Shown: piece by piece, positions 10,164 through 19,398 of the stretch | Position numbering within the stretch: position 1 is the stretch's first letter | How the letters are laid out: every line of letters starts with the position of its first letter | DNA from: an uncultured Lachnospiraceae bacterium | GTDB taxonomy: Bacteria; Bacillota; Clostridia; Lachnospirales; Lachnospiraceae | Length of the DNA stretch: 43,118 bases | Reading direction: 5' to 3' | Assembly: GCA_947626715.1 (NCBI GenBank) | Contig: CANQTG010000010.1 | Coordinates: 1 to 43,118, forward strand | The notes under the pieces: generated by a model | Database searches by the model: none | What the model was told of the DNA's origin: nothing | Seen by the model: the letters and a program-made list of their open reading frames with translations, nothing else | Position numbers and translations under genes: made by a program

Positions 10164-10852
10164 CAGGATGGGATCTTTTGTTTCCAAGACGCTGCCCCGT
10201 ATGCGACCGCGTACAGCCGGCGGGAAGGCTGATCTGCCCGGACTGCGAGGCCGGACTGCATAAGATAAACAGTCCGTTCTGTAAGAAGTGCGGGAAGCCT
10301 CTTTTGGATGAGCAGTCGGAATACTGCGGGGACTGCGCCCGCGGGAAGCACCGGTATCTGGAGGGCAGGGCGCTGTACGAATATCCCGCCGTGCGCAGGA
10401 GCCTGTACCGCTTTAAATACGGGGGAAGACGGGAGTATGCCGAATATTACGGGCGGGAGCTGGCGGCGCATTTGAAAGAGGCGATCCTGCGATGGGAGCC
10501 GGACGCGCTGGTGCCCGTGCCGCTGCACAGGGCGAGAAGGCGGGAGCGGGGATACAATCAGGCGGAGGCGCTGGCGCGCGTGCTGGGAAAAGCGCTGGGG
10601 ATCCCGGTGAGAAGCCGTCTGGTAAAGCGGGTCAAAAAGACGCTTCCCCAGAAACGGCTGGATCGCCGGATGCGCCAAAATAATTTGAAAAGGGCTTTTA
10701 AAATAAGCGGAAATGTTGTAAAATTAAATACAATTATAATCATTGACGACATCTATACGACGGGCAGCACGATCGACGCCGTGGCGTCGGCCCTGCAGGA
10801 AGCCGGAGTCAGCCGGATCTATTACATTTCGCTTGCCATCGGCAGGAACTGA
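10160..10852 (+). CDS. comF: ComF-family phosphoribosyltransferase-like protein
   Basis: ComFC-like protein linked to DNA uptake and ssDNA handling in competent Firmicutes. 230 residues. The N-terminus has a double zinc finger (CPVC, CPDC, CKKC, CGDC within residues 12-63). The C-terminus has the phosphoribosyltransferase PRPP loop IIIIDDIYTTGST near residue 192, and a second family motif RGYNQAEALA lies near 131. The start overlaps the recD2 stop by 4 bases. Firmicute comFC often sits just before yvyF and the late flagellar genes, and the same pair is seen here. Whether the host is naturally transformable cannot be told from this gene. Confidence 0.92.
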   Translation: MTGWDLLFPRRCPVCDRVQPAGRLICPDCEAGLHKINSPFCKKCGKPLLDEQSEYCGDCARGKHRYLEGRALYEYPAVRRSLYRFKYGGRREYAEYYGRELAAHLKEAILRWEPDALVPVPLHRARRRERGYNQAEALARVLGKALGIPVRSRLVKRVKKTLPQKRLDRRMRQNNLKRAFKISGNVVKLNTIIIIDDIYTTGSTIDAVASALQEAGVSRIYYISLAIGRN

Positions 10853-10871
10853 GGAAAGGGAGGACATCGAT

Positions 10872-11282
10872 ATGGAAGTACGTAACTGCAGAAAATGTGG
10901 AAGGATATTCAATTATATATCGGGAATGCCGATCTGCCCCATATGTAAGGAAGAAAATGAGAAAAAGTTCCATGAGGTAAAGGAATACATACGGGAGAAC
11001 CATAAAGCGACGATACCGCAGATCTGCGAGGACTGCGGCGTGGACAGGAATCAGGTCTATCACTGGATCCGCGAGGAGAGGCTGGTATTTGCGGACGATT
11101 CGCCGGTGGGGATCAACTGCGAGAAGTGCGGCGCGAGCATTAAAACGGGGCGCTTCTGCGAGAAATGCAAGGCGGATATGGCAAACCACCTTCAGGAGTC
11201 CATCGCAAAGCCCAAGCCCCTTCAGGAAGCGAGGAAGAAACAGGTCTCTTCCAAGGAGAAAATGCGTTTTCTGGATCACTGA
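10872..11282 (+). CDS. yvyF: YvyF/TIGR03826-like flagellar operon protein
   Basis: 136-residue protein beginning MEVRNCRKCGRIFNYI. It has an N-terminal zinc ribbon (CRKCG with CPIC), a helix-turn-helix-like middle (ATIPQICEDCGVDRNQVYHWIREERL) and a second cysteine pair set (CEKCG with CEKC). This architecture matches the flagellar operon protein family that includes B. subtilis YvyF, which lies between comFC and flgM. An upstream in-frame ATG at 10743 lies inside comF and is ignored; AAAGGGAGG precedes the 10872 start. Here flgM and the hook-filament junction genes do not follow, so the usual gene order is broken after this gene. The likely role is regulation of late flagellar genes, inferred only from family and context. 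Confidence 0.82.
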   Translation: MEVRNCRKCGRIFNYISGMPICPICKEENEKKFHEVKEYIRENHKATIPQICEDCGVDRNQVYHWIREERLVFADDSPVGINCEKCGASIKTGRFCEKCKADMANHLQESIAKPKPLQEARKKQVSSKEKMRFLDH

Positions 11283-11308
11283 GCCTTTCTGCGTAAGCGA
11301 GACCTGAA

Positions 11309-11344
11309 TTTACAGGCAGAGGGATTTATGGTATGCTGTATAAT
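11309..11344 (+). promoter_or_regulatory. Probable promoter before the cdaA-region operon
   Basis: TTTACA (11309-11314), 17-base spacer, TATGCT (11332-11337). A better -10 hexamer, TATAAT (11339-11344), overlaps downstream but lacks a -35 at normal distance. The leader to the next start (11371) would be about 25 bases. Confidence 0.5.
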
Positions 11345-11370
11345 ATTGCAGTCTATAAGGAGATACGCCG

Positions 11371-11790
11371 ATGCTGAATGAGGAACGAATCCGGCTGATG
11401 ACGAAAATGGCGGCCTATGAGGAAAACGAGGGCAAAAGGAATATGGCGATCGGCCATTATTTCAGGAGCGATTATATCAGCCTTCAGATGATGAAATCCG
11501 TTATCAGCGCTACGCTGACCTTCGCTATCGTATTGGGCATTCTCATTTTTTATGATTTTGAAGCCGTTATGAAAGAAGTGTATCAGATCGATCTGATGGA
11601 GACGGGCAGGAAGCTCCTGCTCATCTATGTGATATTTACCGGGATATATACGTTGATCTCTTATCTTGTATATTCCTACCGTTATAGTCGGGCAAAAAAA
11701 AGCCTGAAGAAATACTACTCCCATCTGCAGACGCTGTCCGACCTGTATGAGGATGACAGCCGAAGACAGGAGCCGTTTCTGAGAGGATAG
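11371..11790 (+). CDS. Small two-helix membrane protein of unknown function
   Basis: 139 residues, not recognised. An N-terminal charged soluble part (about 45 residues) is followed by two hydrophobic helices, roughly residues 49-67 (ISATLTFAIVLGILIFYDF) and 86-106 (LLLIYVIFTGIYTLISYLVYS), then a basic cytoplasmic tail with YRYSRAKKSLKKYY. AAGGAGA precedes the start. It is separated by only 4 bases from the next gene and is the first gene of the run leading into cdaA-ybbR-glmM. A role at the membrane in c-di-AMP signalling or wall precursor supply is suggested by position only. Confidence 0.75.
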   Translation: MLNEERIRLMTKMAAYEENEGKRNMAIGHYFRSDYISLQMMKSVISATLTFAIVLGILIFYDFEAVMKEVYQIDLMETGRKLLLIYVIFTGIYTLISYLVYSYRYSRAKKSLKKYYSHLQTLSDLYEDDSRRQEPFLRG

Positions 11791-11794
11791 CGTT

Positions 11795-12787
11795 ATGACA
11801 AACTTACTGGTCTGGAAAGAGTATTTGAAGGGCATTTACGGAAAATATGAGATCTATATCACGCCCGCCGCCAAATTTCTCTTGGCTTTGATCACGCTTT
11901 TGCAGATCAACCGCAGTTTAGGTTATATGAGCAGGCTGAACAGCCTGATGGTCGTTTTGGTAGTCGCGCTCTTGAGTTCCTTTCTGCCGATGAATTTTAT
12001 GATCCTGACGGCGGCGCTGTTTATCGTGCTGCATTTATATGCGTTCTCGCTGGAATGCGCCGTTGTGGTGCTGGCGCTGTTCCTTGTGATGTTTCTGCTG
12101 TATTTCCGGTTTTCCCCTAAGGATACGGTCATGGTGCTGCTGACGCCGATGTGCTGTTCCATGCATATCCCGTTTTTAATGCCGTTAGCGGCGGGGCTGA
12201 CAGGGACGCCTGCCTCCGCGGTCTCGGTTGGCTGCGGGGCGGTCGTTTACAGCATACTCCGGTATTTGTCGGACAATACGTCTACCTTAAACTCCATTGA
12301 TGAAGAGAATGCGATCCAGAAATACCGCTATGTGGTGGACGGCCTGCTGAACAATAAGACGATGCTGGTCATGGTGGGCGCGTTTGCGGCGACGGTGCTC
12401 GTCGTTTACCTGATCCGCAGGCTGAGCCTGAACCACGCGTGGACGATCGCGATGGTAGCGGGGACGCTGGTCGCGATGGCGGCCCTGCTCGTAGGGGATC
12501 TGATCTGGGATACGAATATCTCGATCATACCGATCCTCATCGGCGCGCCGTTTTCGCTGGCGCTCGCAAAGCTGCTGCAGTTCTTTGTATTCAATGTGGA
12601 CTATTCGAGAACGGAATACGTGCAGTTTGAAGACGACGAATATTATTATTATGTGAAGGCGGTCCCTAAACTGACGGTAGCCAAACCTTCCAAGACGGTA
12701 AAGAAGATCACAGCCCAGAAGAGGAATGCGACGCCGCGTATGACAGGCAGCATGGTGAAGAAATCAAATAAGAGTGGAATGAAATAA
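11795..12787 (+). CDS. Polytopic membrane protein of unknown function, upstream of cdaA
   Basis: 330 residues, function not recognised. About eight or nine hydrophobic helices lie between residues 25 and 270, in the order LLALITLLQ, SLMVVLVVALLSSFLP, MILTAALFIVLHLYAF, VVVLALFLVMFLLYF, a PMCCSMHIPFLMPLAAG stretch, GCGAVVYSILRYL, MLVMVGAFAATVLVVYLI, AMVAGTLVAMAALLVG and IPILIGAPFSLALAKLLQFF. An acidic-aromatic patch (QFEDDEYYYYVKAVPK) and a strongly basic tail follow, predicted cytoplasmic. The stop lies 2 bases before cdaA, which has a weak ribosome binding site of its own, so cdaA is probably translationally coupled to this gene. The tight linkage suggests a partner of the diadenylate cyclase complex; this is inference. 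Confidence 0.78.
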   Translation: MTNLLVWKEYLKGIYGKYEIYITPAAKFLLALITLLQINRSLGYMSRLNSLMVVLVVALLSSFLPMNFMILTAALFIVLHLYAFSLECAVVVLALFLVMFLLYFRFSPKDTVMVLLTPMCCSMHIPFLMPLAAGLTGTPASAVSVGCGAVVYSILRYLSDNTSTLNSIDEENAIQKYRYVVDGLLNNKTMLVMVGAFAATVLVVYLIRRLSLNHAWTIAMVAGTLVAMAALLVGDLIWDTNISIIPILIGAPFSLALAKLLQFFVFNVDYSRTEYVQFEDDEYYYYVKAVPKLTVAKPSKTVKKITAQKRNATPRMTGSMVKKSNKSGMK

Positions 12788-12789
12788 AT

Positions 12790-13671
12790 ATGGGTCAATT
12801 AGCGAACTTTGCAAGGGTATATTTAAATCGTCTTCATATGCCGACGATACGGTGGACGGATATCGTAGAGATCATGATCATTTCCTTTCTGGTGTATCAG
12901 ATCATGCTTTGGATCAAAAGTACCCGCGCATGGTCTCTGCTCAAGGGGATCATCGTCATCTTTTCCTTTATCCTGATCGCGGCGGTCTTTAATATGACGA
13001 CGATACTCTGGATCGCGGAGCATATCCTGAGCATGGCGGTCATCGCGATGGTGGTCGTATTGCAGCCGGAGCTGAGAAGGGCGTTAGAGCAGCTCGGCAG
13101 GACGAATCTCTTCGCGTCACTGGTGCCGATAGACAGCTCGCGGGAGGCGCTGGGGCGCTTTTCCGATAAGACGATGCAGGAGCTGATCAAAGCCTGCTTT
13201 GAGATGGGGCGGGTAAAGACGGGGGCGCTGATCGTGATCGAGCAGAATCAGTCTTTGAATGAATATGAGAGGACCGGGATCAGTATAGACGCGCTTTTGA
13301 GCAGCCAGCTTTTGATCAATATCTTTGAACATAATACGCCGCTGCACGACGGCGCTGTGATCGTGCGCGGGAACCGGATTATTTCCGCGACCTGCTATCT
13401 GCCGCTTTCCGACAATATGGATCTGAGCAAGGAACTGGGGACAAGGCACCGGGCCGGCGTGGGGATATCGGAGGTGACGGATTCCTTAACGATCATCGTT
13501 TCAGAGGAAACGGGGTATGTGAGCGCCGCTTACGAAGGGCAGCTGTACCGGAATCTGGATACGGAGGAGCTGCGCAGCCGTTTGCTGCTGATCCAGAATA
13601 AACCTGTGGACGAGAAAAAGAGAAGATTGTGGAAGGGACGGTCTAAGAATGAAAAAGAAACTGACAGCTAA
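12790..13671 (+). CDS. cdaA: Membrane diadenylate cyclase CdaA
   Basis: Makes c-di-AMP from two ATP at the membrane; the messenger controls potassium and osmolyte uptake and wall homeostasis. 293 residues. Three hydrophobic helices lie in the first 100 residues (VEIMIISFLVYQIML, LLKGIIVIFSFILIAAVF, HILSMAVIAMVVVLQ). The DAC domain carries the catalytic DGA (LHDGAVIV near residue 183) and RHRAG near 218. The C-terminal tail is basic (KKRRLWKGRSK). It overlaps the YbbR gene by 23 bases. The cdaA-cdaR-glmM order is conserved in Firmicutes, where CdaR and GlmM bind and modulate CdaA. AAGAGTGGAA is a poor ribosome binding site, fitting coupling to the upstream gene. Confidence 0.96.
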   Translation: MGQLANFARVYLNRLHMPTIRWTDIVEIMIISFLVYQIMLWIKSTRAWSLLKGIIVIFSFILIAAVFNMTTILWIAEHILSMAVIAMVVVLQPELRRALEQLGRTNLFASLVPIDSSREALGRFSDKTMQELIKACFEMGRVKTGALIVIEQNQSLNEYERTGISIDALLSSQLLINIFEHNTPLHDGAVIVRGNRIISATCYLPLSDNMDLSKELGTRHRAGVGISEVTDSLTIIVSEETGYVSAAYEGQLYRNLDTEELRSRLLLIQNKPVDEKKRRLWKGRSKNEKETDS

Positions 13672-14938
13672 TCTGGGCCTGAAGATTCTGGCAGTCTTAT
13701 TTTCTGTCGTGATCTGGTTTATCGTGATCAATATCAACGATCCGGTGGATAAAACGATATTCCGCAATGTGCCGGTGGAGATCCTTCATGCGGACGCGGT
13801 GATGGAGCAGGGAAAGGTATACGAAGTGCTGGACGGGACGGATATGATCGACGTGACCGTATGGGCGAAGCGGAGCATACTGGATACCTTAAGCAAGGAC
13901 AATATCATCGCGACGGCCGATATGCAGGAGATCAACTTTATGGATACGATGGTGCGTATCAAGCTCTCGACCAATAAGTACAATGACAGGCTTGAAAGCA
14001 TACAATCTTCTACGGAAAGCATGATGGTCAGTATCGAGGACCTGAAAAGGAAGCAGTTCGTGATCTCGACGGTAGCGGCGGGAGAGCCGGCGGACGGCTA
14101 TATTCTGGGCAATATCAGCTCCGACCAGAATCTTTTGGACGTATCGGGGCCGGAATCCGTCGTCAGCCGCATAGACCGGGCGGAGGTATCGGTAGACGTG
14201 GCGAACCTGTCGCAGGATATTCGGACGAACGCGACCATACGCCTGTATGATGCGGATAACGCTCTGGTGGAGGATGCGGCCTTAAAAAAGAGTCTGGAAC
14301 AGGTCAGGGTCAATATCGAGATCCTGCAGACCAAGCGCGTGCCGATCAGCGCGGTTTCGACAGGCACGCCCGCGCAGGGCTTTGCAGTGACGGGCGTGAT
14401 CGAGGAAAATCCCTCGACGGTGCTGATCGCGGGGAAGGCCGGCGTACTTAAAAATGTATCACAGATCGAGATCCCGGATGGAGTCCTGAACGTTACGGGG
14501 CTGAGCGGGAATATGACGATGGTGCTCGATATCAGGAAGTATCTGCCGGAGGGCGTTTCACTGGCCGAAAGCGATTTTAGCGGGGACGTGCGCTTTATTG
14601 TTTACATCGAGGAAGAAACGGTAAAAGAGATTGAGATCGATCCTTCCGCCGTCTCGATCAACGGCGTGCCGGAGGGTCTGGAAGCGGAGATCCTTGCGGA
14701 GGATACGGTCGCGGTGTGGATCGCGGGCCTTGACGAAAACGTGGAGGAGCTGGACGTATCCGCTGTTGCCGCGTCGGCGGATCTGGAAGCCTACCGGAAC
14801 GATAACGCTTTGGAAGAGCTGAGCCCGGGCGAATATATGGTGCCTGTGGAGCTGCAGCTTCCCGAGGGGATCCGGCAGCCGCAGCAGGCTCTTGTGCGGA
14901 TCGAACTGAGGGATAAAGAGGAAAGCTCTGAGGATTGA
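13649..14938 (+). CDS. cdaR: CdaR/YbbR-domain regulator of CdaA
   Basis: Membrane-anchored extracytoplasmic protein that modulates CdaA. 429 residues: one N-terminal helix (about residues 10-28, [17 protein letters not shown]) followed by [16 protein letters not shown], the standard YbbR beginning, then repeated YbbR beta-domains (about four, each near 80-90 residues) with recurring phrases such as [24 protein letters not shown] and [17 protein letters not shown]. The start lies inside cdaA. The C-terminus is acidic (DKEESSED). Family and position make the call firm. Confidence 0.92.
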   Translation: MKKKLTANLGLKILAVLFSVVIWFIVININDPVDKTIFRNVPVEILHADAVMEQGKVYEVLDGTDMIDVTVWAKRSILDTLSKDNIIATADMQEINFMDTMVRIKLSTNKYNDRLESIQSSTESMMVSIEDLKRKQFVISTVAAGEPADGYILGNISSDQNLLDVSGPESVVSRIDRAEVSVDVANLSQDIRTNATIRLYDADNALVEDAALKKSLEQVRVNIEILQTKRVPISAVSTGTPAQGFAVTGVIEENPSTVLIAGKAGVLKNVSQIEIPDGVLNVTGLSGNMTMVLDIRKYLPEGVSLAESDFSGDVRFIVYIEEETVKEIEIDPSAVSINGVPEGLEAEILAEDTVAVWIAGLDENVEELDVSAVAASADLEAYRNDNALEELSPGEYMVPVELQLPEGIRQPQQALVRIELRDKEESSED

Positions 14939-14966
14939 GAATCAAAAAAGGAATAGGGGAAAGGAA

Positions 14967-16316
14967 ATGGGCAGATTATTTGGCACGGACGGCGTAAGAG
15001 GCGTCGCAAACGAAGAGCTGACGCCCCTGCTGGCTATGCAGCTTGGTCAGGCCGGCGCATATGTATTGACAAAGGAAAACAAACATAAGCCTACCATAAT
15101 GGTAGGGTGCGATACGAGGATCTCGGGGGATATGCTTGCGAACGCGCTGATGGCGGGCGTATGTTCCGTAGGGGCAAACGCGGTATACGTGGGCGTCGTA
15201 CCGACCCCGGCGGTCGCGTATCTGACTCGGAAATATAAGGTCGATGCGGGAGTCGTCATCTCGGCTTCCCACAACCCGGTGGAATTTAACGGGATCAAAT
15301 TCTTTGACGGGGACGGCTATAAGCTGCCGGACTCTCTGGAGGACGAGATCGAGGCGCTGATCAGGAGCGGGATGAAGGATATCAAATTCCCGATCGGTTC
15401 GGGAGTCGGAAAGATCAAGTATCGGACGGATGCGCGGGAAGAATATATCAATCATGCCATTCAGTCGGTCAATGTGGATCTCAGCGGGCTGCGGATCGTA
15501 GTGGACTGCGCGGAGGGCGCGTCGCACTATACTTCGGTGGAAGCCTTTAAGGAGCTGGGAGCCGAGATCGTAGCGATCCATAACAATCCCGACGGGACGA
15601 ATATCAATGCAAACTGCGGCTCTACCCATATGGAAGAGTTAAAGGCCCGCGTGGTATACGAGATGGCCGATATCGGTCTGGCCTTTGACGGAGACGCCGA
15701 CCGGCTTCTGGCGGTAGATGAAAACGGCAATCTGGTGGACGGCGATCAGGTCATGGCGATCGTCGGGAACCATATGAAGAGGCAGGGGAAGCTGCACGGC
15801 GATACGATCGTCGTGACGGTCATGAGCAACCTCGGCTTTTTCCTGATGGCGGAGAAAAACGGGATCAAGGTGGAGCAGACTAAGGTAGGCGATCGCTATG
15901 TGCTGGAGCGTATGCGCGAGATCGGGGCCAGTCTGGGCGGGGAGCAGTCCGGGCACGTGATCTTTTTAGATGAAAATACGACGGGGGACGGCCTTTTGAG
16001 CGCGCTGCACCTGCTTCAGGTGCTGGTGGAGACGGGCAGGCCGCTGTCGGAGCTCGCCGGTATCATGGAGGTCATGCCGCAGGCGCTCGTCAACGCGAAG
16101 GTGCCGAATCATAAAAAAGAAAAGTATATGGACTATCCCGAGATCGCAGACGCGATCGAGAAACTGAACGGAAAATTTGCCGGCGAAGGCCGGGTGCTGA
16201 TCCGCCCTTCGGGAACGGAGCCCCTTGTCCGCGTGATGATCGAGGGAAAAGACCAGAAAATGATCGAGGAAGAGGCAAGAAAGCTGGCGGAGCTGATCCA
16301 GAACTGCATGTTGTAG
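14967..16316 (+). CDS. glmM: Phosphoglucosamine mutase
   Basis: Converts glucosamine-6-phosphate to glucosamine-1-phosphate for UDP-GlcNAc and peptidoglycan; in Firmicutes it also binds and inhibits CdaA. 449 residues, normal length. N-terminus [15 protein letters not shown] is diagnostic. The phosphoserine loop is [12 protein letters not shown] with the catalytic Ser at 101; the metal loop DGDADR is near 241; the sugar-binding GGEQSGH is near 324; the phosphate-binding [12 protein letters not shown] is near the C-terminus. AGGGGAAAGGAA precedes the start. It is last in the cdaA operon. Confidence 0.97.
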   Translation: MGRLFGTDGVRGVANEELTPLLAMQLGQAGAYVLTKENKHKPTIMVGCDTRISGDMLANALMAGVCSVGANAVYVGVVPTPAVAYLTRKYKVDAGVVISASHNPVEFNGIKFFDGDGYKLPDSLEDEIEALIRSGMKDIKFPIGSGVGKIKYRTDAREEYINHAIQSVNVDLSGLRIVVDCAEGASHYTSVEAFKELGAEIVAIHNNPDGTNINANCGSTHMEELKARVVYEMADIGLAFDGDADRLLAVDENGNLVDGDQVMAIVGNHMKRQGKLHGDTIVVTVMSNLGFFLMAEKNGIKVEQTKVGDRYVLERMREIGASLGGEQSGHVIFLDENTTGDGLLSALHLLQVLVETGRPLSELAGIMEVMPQALVNAKVPNHKKEKYMDYPEIADAIEKLNGKFAGEGRVLIRPSGTEPLVRVMIEGKDQKMIEEEARKLAELIQNCML

Positions 16317-16356
16317 AAATCAGGGAGACGTCGTCAGGGTTTTTATGGGATTGTAC

Positions 16357-16385
16357 TTGTGAAAATAAAAAATGCATGATATGAT
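16357..16385 (+). promoter_or_regulatory. Promoter of the HPr gene
   Basis: TTGTGA (16357-16362), 17-base spacer, TATGAT (16380-16385), with an extended -10 TGA just upstream (TGATATGAT). It gives the HPr gene its own transcription unit, with a leader of about 55 bases. Confidence 0.7.
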
Positions 16386-16447
16386 GGAAGCAGAAAACGA
16401 TCATGGATCCGATACGGGATAAGAGATAAATTGGAGGAAGCGGTATT

Positions 16448-16711
16448 ATGGTAAGGCAGAAGGTAGTAATCAAAAATCCAACGGGGCTGCATTTAAGACC
16501 GGCCGGCATCCTGTGTAAAGAGGCTATGCAGTTTAAATCTTTGATAACGTTTACATTCAGAGAGAGTACGGCCAATGCAAAGAGCGTGCTAAGCGTGCTG
16601 GGCGCATGTGTCAAGTGCGGCGATGAAGTGGAATTCATATGCGAGGGAGAGGATGAAGAAGAAGCTCTAAAGGCTCTGATCGCAGTGATTGAAAGCGGTC
16701 TGGGAGAATAA
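16448..16711 (+). CDS. ptsH: HPr-family phosphocarrier protein
   Basis: 87 residues. HPr passes phosphate from enzyme I to sugar-specific PTS enzymes through His15 and acts in carbon catabolite control when phosphorylated on Ser46. Both residues are present in register: NPTGLHLRPAG gives His15 and Arg17, and AKSVLSVL gives Ser46. It is therefore a candidate working HPr and not Crh, in which His15 is replaced. It stands alone: no ptsI or EII gene lies near, and it has its own promoter and terminator. The internal Cys residues (23, 54, 57) and the acidic C-terminal helix (EGEDEEEAL) are less typical, so a specialised HPr paralogue is possible. Confidence 0.9.
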   Translation: MVRQKVVIKNPTGLHLRPAGILCKEAMQFKSLITFTFRESTANAKSVLSVLGACVKCGDEVEFICEGEDEEEALKALIAVIESGLGE

Positions 16712-16727
16712 GAGGAAGTCCGCGCCG

Positions 16728-16760
16728 ATCGGTCCATCTCTTTAGATGGACTGATTTTTT
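16728..16760 (+). terminator. Intrinsic terminator after the HPr gene
   Basis: 12-base stem 16728-16739 with 16744-16755 (ATCGGTCCATCT and AGATGGACTGAT, one G-T pair), loop CTTT, followed by six T. Strong. Confidence 0.92.
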
Positions 16761-16854
16761 ATCGTCTATGGGATATCCGCGGGATCTGCGGGCGCATACG
16801 GCAGGGCGCGCCGGAGCGGGTCCCTTTTAAGAAAACGGAAAAGGAGAGAAAACC

Positions 16855-18531
16855 ATGTTGAATTATCAGCGTTACCGTAAAAATCCGGTCGTAAATTATC
16901 CGCAGCGGGAATGGCCGGGCAAAGAGATCGAGAAAGCGCCGATCTGGTGCAGCGTCGATCTGCGCGACGGCAATCAGGCTTTGATCGATCCGATGATCGT
17001 GGAAGAAAAGATCGAGATGTTCCAATATCTGATCAAGCTGGGCTTTAAGGAGATCGAGGTAGGGTTTCCGGCGGCCAGTCAGATCGAATACGATTTCCTG
17101 CGCCAGCTTATCGAGCGCAGGCTGATACCGGACGACGTGCTGGTGCAGGTTCTGACCCAGTGCCGGGAAGAGCTGATCGCCCGTACCTTTGAGTCGATCA
17201 GGGGCTGCAAGCAGGCGATCGTGCATATTTATAATTCGACCTCTACGCTGCAGCGGGACGTGGTGTTCCATATGGATCGGGAAGGGATCAAGGATATCGC
17301 GGTAGCGGGGACCCGTCTGGTCAAGGAATATGCGAAGGATTTTCCGGGAAAGATCATTCTGGAATATTCGCCGGAGAGCTTTACGGGGACCGAGCTGGAT
17401 TTCGCGCTGGAGGTCTGCACGGCGGTGCAGAAGGAATGGGGGGCGACAAAGGAAGAGCCCGTCATTATCAATCTGCCCTCCACGGTGGAAATGAATACGC
17501 CGAATGTGTACGCGGATCAGATCGAGTGGATGAACAGGCATTTTGAGGACAGGGAGAGTATCGTTTTAAGCGTGCATCCGCATAACGACAGGGGAACCGG
17601 CGTAGCCTCCGCGGAGCTGGCGCTTCTTGCGGGAGCGGAACGCGTGGAGGGGACGCTGTTTGGGAACGGGGAGAGAACGGGCAATGTAGATATCCTGAAT
17701 ATCGCCTATAATATGTTCTCGCAGGGCATTAACCCCGAGCTGAATATCGAGCATATCAATGAGATCATCGAGCTTTATGAGCGGTGCTGCAAGATCCCGA
17801 TCCACCCGCGCCATCCGTATGCGGGCAAGCTGGTGTTCACCGCTTTTTCAGGCTCCCATCAGGATGCGATCAATAAGGGGGTACAGGCGTTAAAGGAACG
17901 CGGCGGAGAATATTGGCAGGTGCCTTATCTGCCTATCGACCCGGCGGATATCGGGCGGGAGTACGAGCCGATCGTCCGTATCAATTCCCAGTCGGGCAAG
18001 GGCGGGGTCGCCTTTATCATGGATACCTATTTCGGCTTCAAGCTGCCTAAGGCAATGCATAAGGAATTTGCCGCCGCGATACAGGCGATCTCCGAAAAGC
18101 AGGGCGAGGTATCGCCGGAGCAGATCATGGATCAGTTCCGGGTAGAATACTTAAACCAGAAGGAGCCTCTGCATTTCCGCAGACTGCATGTTTCCGACCT
18201 CTCGGGCGGGATCAAGACCCAGTTCGATACCGGCGTGAAGGTGACCTATACGGATCACGGAGAGCAGAAGGTCTTTGAGGCCGTCGGCAACGGGCCGATC
18301 GACGCGGTGCAGCGCGGTATGCAGGAAACGCTCGGCATTAAGATCAAGGTGCTGGATTATGAAGAACATGCGCTGCAGAGCGGTTCCAATTCGCAGGCGG
18401 CCGCTTATATCCATCTGCTCGATTGCGACAGCGGCAGAGTGACCTACGGCGTGGGCGTCAGCTCGAATATCACCAGAGCTTCGATCAGAGCGCTCTTTTC
18501 GGCTGTCAACAGGCTGGGGCTTGGAAAGTAG
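16855..18531 (+). CDS. leuA: 2-isopropylmalate synthase, long type
   Basis: Condenses acetyl-CoA with 2-ketoisovalerate, the first step of leucine synthesis. 558 residues, the longer LeuA type that starts with an extra N-terminal segment (MLNYQRYRKNPVVNYPQREWP) before the TIM barrel. The metal/substrate motif DLRDGNQAL is at residues 35-43, and VHPHNDRGTG near 240 carries metal-binding histidines. The C-terminal LeuA dimer domain (about 430-558), the site of leucine feedback, is present. AAAGGAGAG precedes the start. The 94 bases between the HPr terminator and the start show no T-box or leucine-rich leader peptide that I can recognise. It runs into rmlD after 9 bases. Confidence 0.95.
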   Translation: MLNYQRYRKNPVVNYPQREWPGKEIEKAPIWCSVDLRDGNQALIDPMIVEEKIEMFQYLIKLGFKEIEVGFPAASQIEYDFLRQLIERRLIPDDVLVQVLTQCREELIARTFESIRGCKQAIVHIYNSTSTLQRDVVFHMDREGIKDIAVAGTRLVKEYAKDFPGKIILEYSPESFTGTELDFALEVCTAVQKEWGATKEEPVIINLPSTVEMNTPNVYADQIEWMNRHFEDRESIVLSVHPHNDRGTGVASAELALLAGAERVEGTLFGNGERTGNVDILNIAYNMFSQGINPELNIEHINEIIELYERCCKIPIHPRHPYAGKLVFTAFSGSHQDAINKGVQALKERGGEYWQVPYLPIDPADIGREYEPIVRINSQSGKGGVAFIMDTYFGFKLPKAMHKEFAAAIQAISEKQGEVSPEQIMDQFRVEYLNQKEPLHFRRLHVSDLSGGIKTQFDTGVKVTYTDHGEQKVFEAVGNGPIDAVQRGMQETLGIKIKVLDYEEHALQSGSNSQAAAYIHLLDCDSGRVTYGVGVSSNITRASIRALFSAVNRLGLGK

Positions 18532-18540
18532 GAGGGAAGG

Positions 18541-19398
18541 ATGAAGAATATTATCATAACAGGCTGCAACGGGCAGCTTGGCAGGGCGCTCGGCAGGGTG
18601 CTCGCGGATACGCAGTACCGCCTGATCAATACGGATGTGGCGGAGCTGGATATCACGAAGATCGACGCCGTCATGGAGCTGGCGCGTAAGACAGAGCCGT
18701 ATGCGATCATTAACTGCGCCGCGCAGACCAATGTAAACGGCTGCGAAACGGGCAGGGACACGGCGTTTTTGATCAATGCGATCGGGCCGAGGAATCTGAG
18801 TATCGCGGCGCGGGAAACGGGAGCGAAGCTGTTCCAGATATCGACGGACTATGTCTTTTCGGGCAGGGACGGCAGACGGCATTATAGGGAATCCGATAAG
18901 ACTGCCCCGGAGAGCGTCTACGGGGAGACGAAGCTGGCGGGAGAAAATTTTGTAAGGGAATTTGCGGGACGCTACTTTATTTTGAGAACCGCGTGGCTGT
19001 ATGGGGAGGGCAAAAATTTTGTCCGCACCATGCTCGGGCTCGCCGAGAAAAATGACCGCGTGCAGGTGGTCGGAGATCAGTACGGGACGCCGACCTACTC
19101 TATGGAGCTGGCCAGAGCGATCGCGTATCTGCTGCCGACGGAGAATTACGGAACGTTCCATGCGACCTGCGAAGGGGAATGCAGCTGGGCGGAATTTGCA
19201 AGGGAAATTTTCAGATTGGCAGGAAAGTCTACCATAGTGGAAGAGATATCCGCCGAAGCCTATGAAAAGAAGTTTCCGGGGCAGGCCCCGAGGCCGGCAT
19301 ATTCTGTTCTTGACAACTACATGCTGGATATGACGACGGATTTCAGATTCACAGCATGGGAGGCTGCCATCGCAGAATATGTCCGATCAGGGTGTTAA
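18541..19398 (+). CDS. rmlD: dTDP-4-dehydrorhamnose reductase
   Basis: NADPH-dependent last step to dTDP-L-rhamnose. 285 residues, extended SDR fold: [11 protein letters not shown] near residue 8, [21 protein letters not shown] near 100, and the catalytic YGETK (Tyr about 127, Lys about 131). TSM-like PTY..ELA and the C-terminal YMLDM fit RmlD. It is probably co-transcribed with leuA (9-base gap, GTAGGAGGGAAGG as ribosome binding site), an odd pairing. rmlA, rmlB and rmlC are not in the window. Its stop codon overlaps that of the convergent decarboxylase gene in a shared TTAA. Confidence 0.92.
   Translation: MKNIIITGCNGQLGRALGRVLADTQYRLINTDVAELDITKIDAVMELARKTEPYAIINCAAQTNVNGCETGRDTAFLINAIGPRNLSIAARETGAKLFQISTDYVFSGRDGRRHYRESDKTAPESVYGETKLAGENFVREFAGRYFILRTAWLYGEGKNFVRTMLGLAEKNDRVQVVGDQYGTPTYSMELARAIAYLLPTENYGTFHATCEGECSWAEFAREIFRLAGKSTIVEEISAEAYEKKFPGQAPRPAYSVLDNYMLDMTTDFRFTAWEAAIAEYVRSGC

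Noticed and set aside
16761..16854. T-box or leucine leader peptide before leuA
   Set aside because: Neither the T-box sequence nor a Leu-rich short ORF followed by a terminator is visible in the 94 bases.
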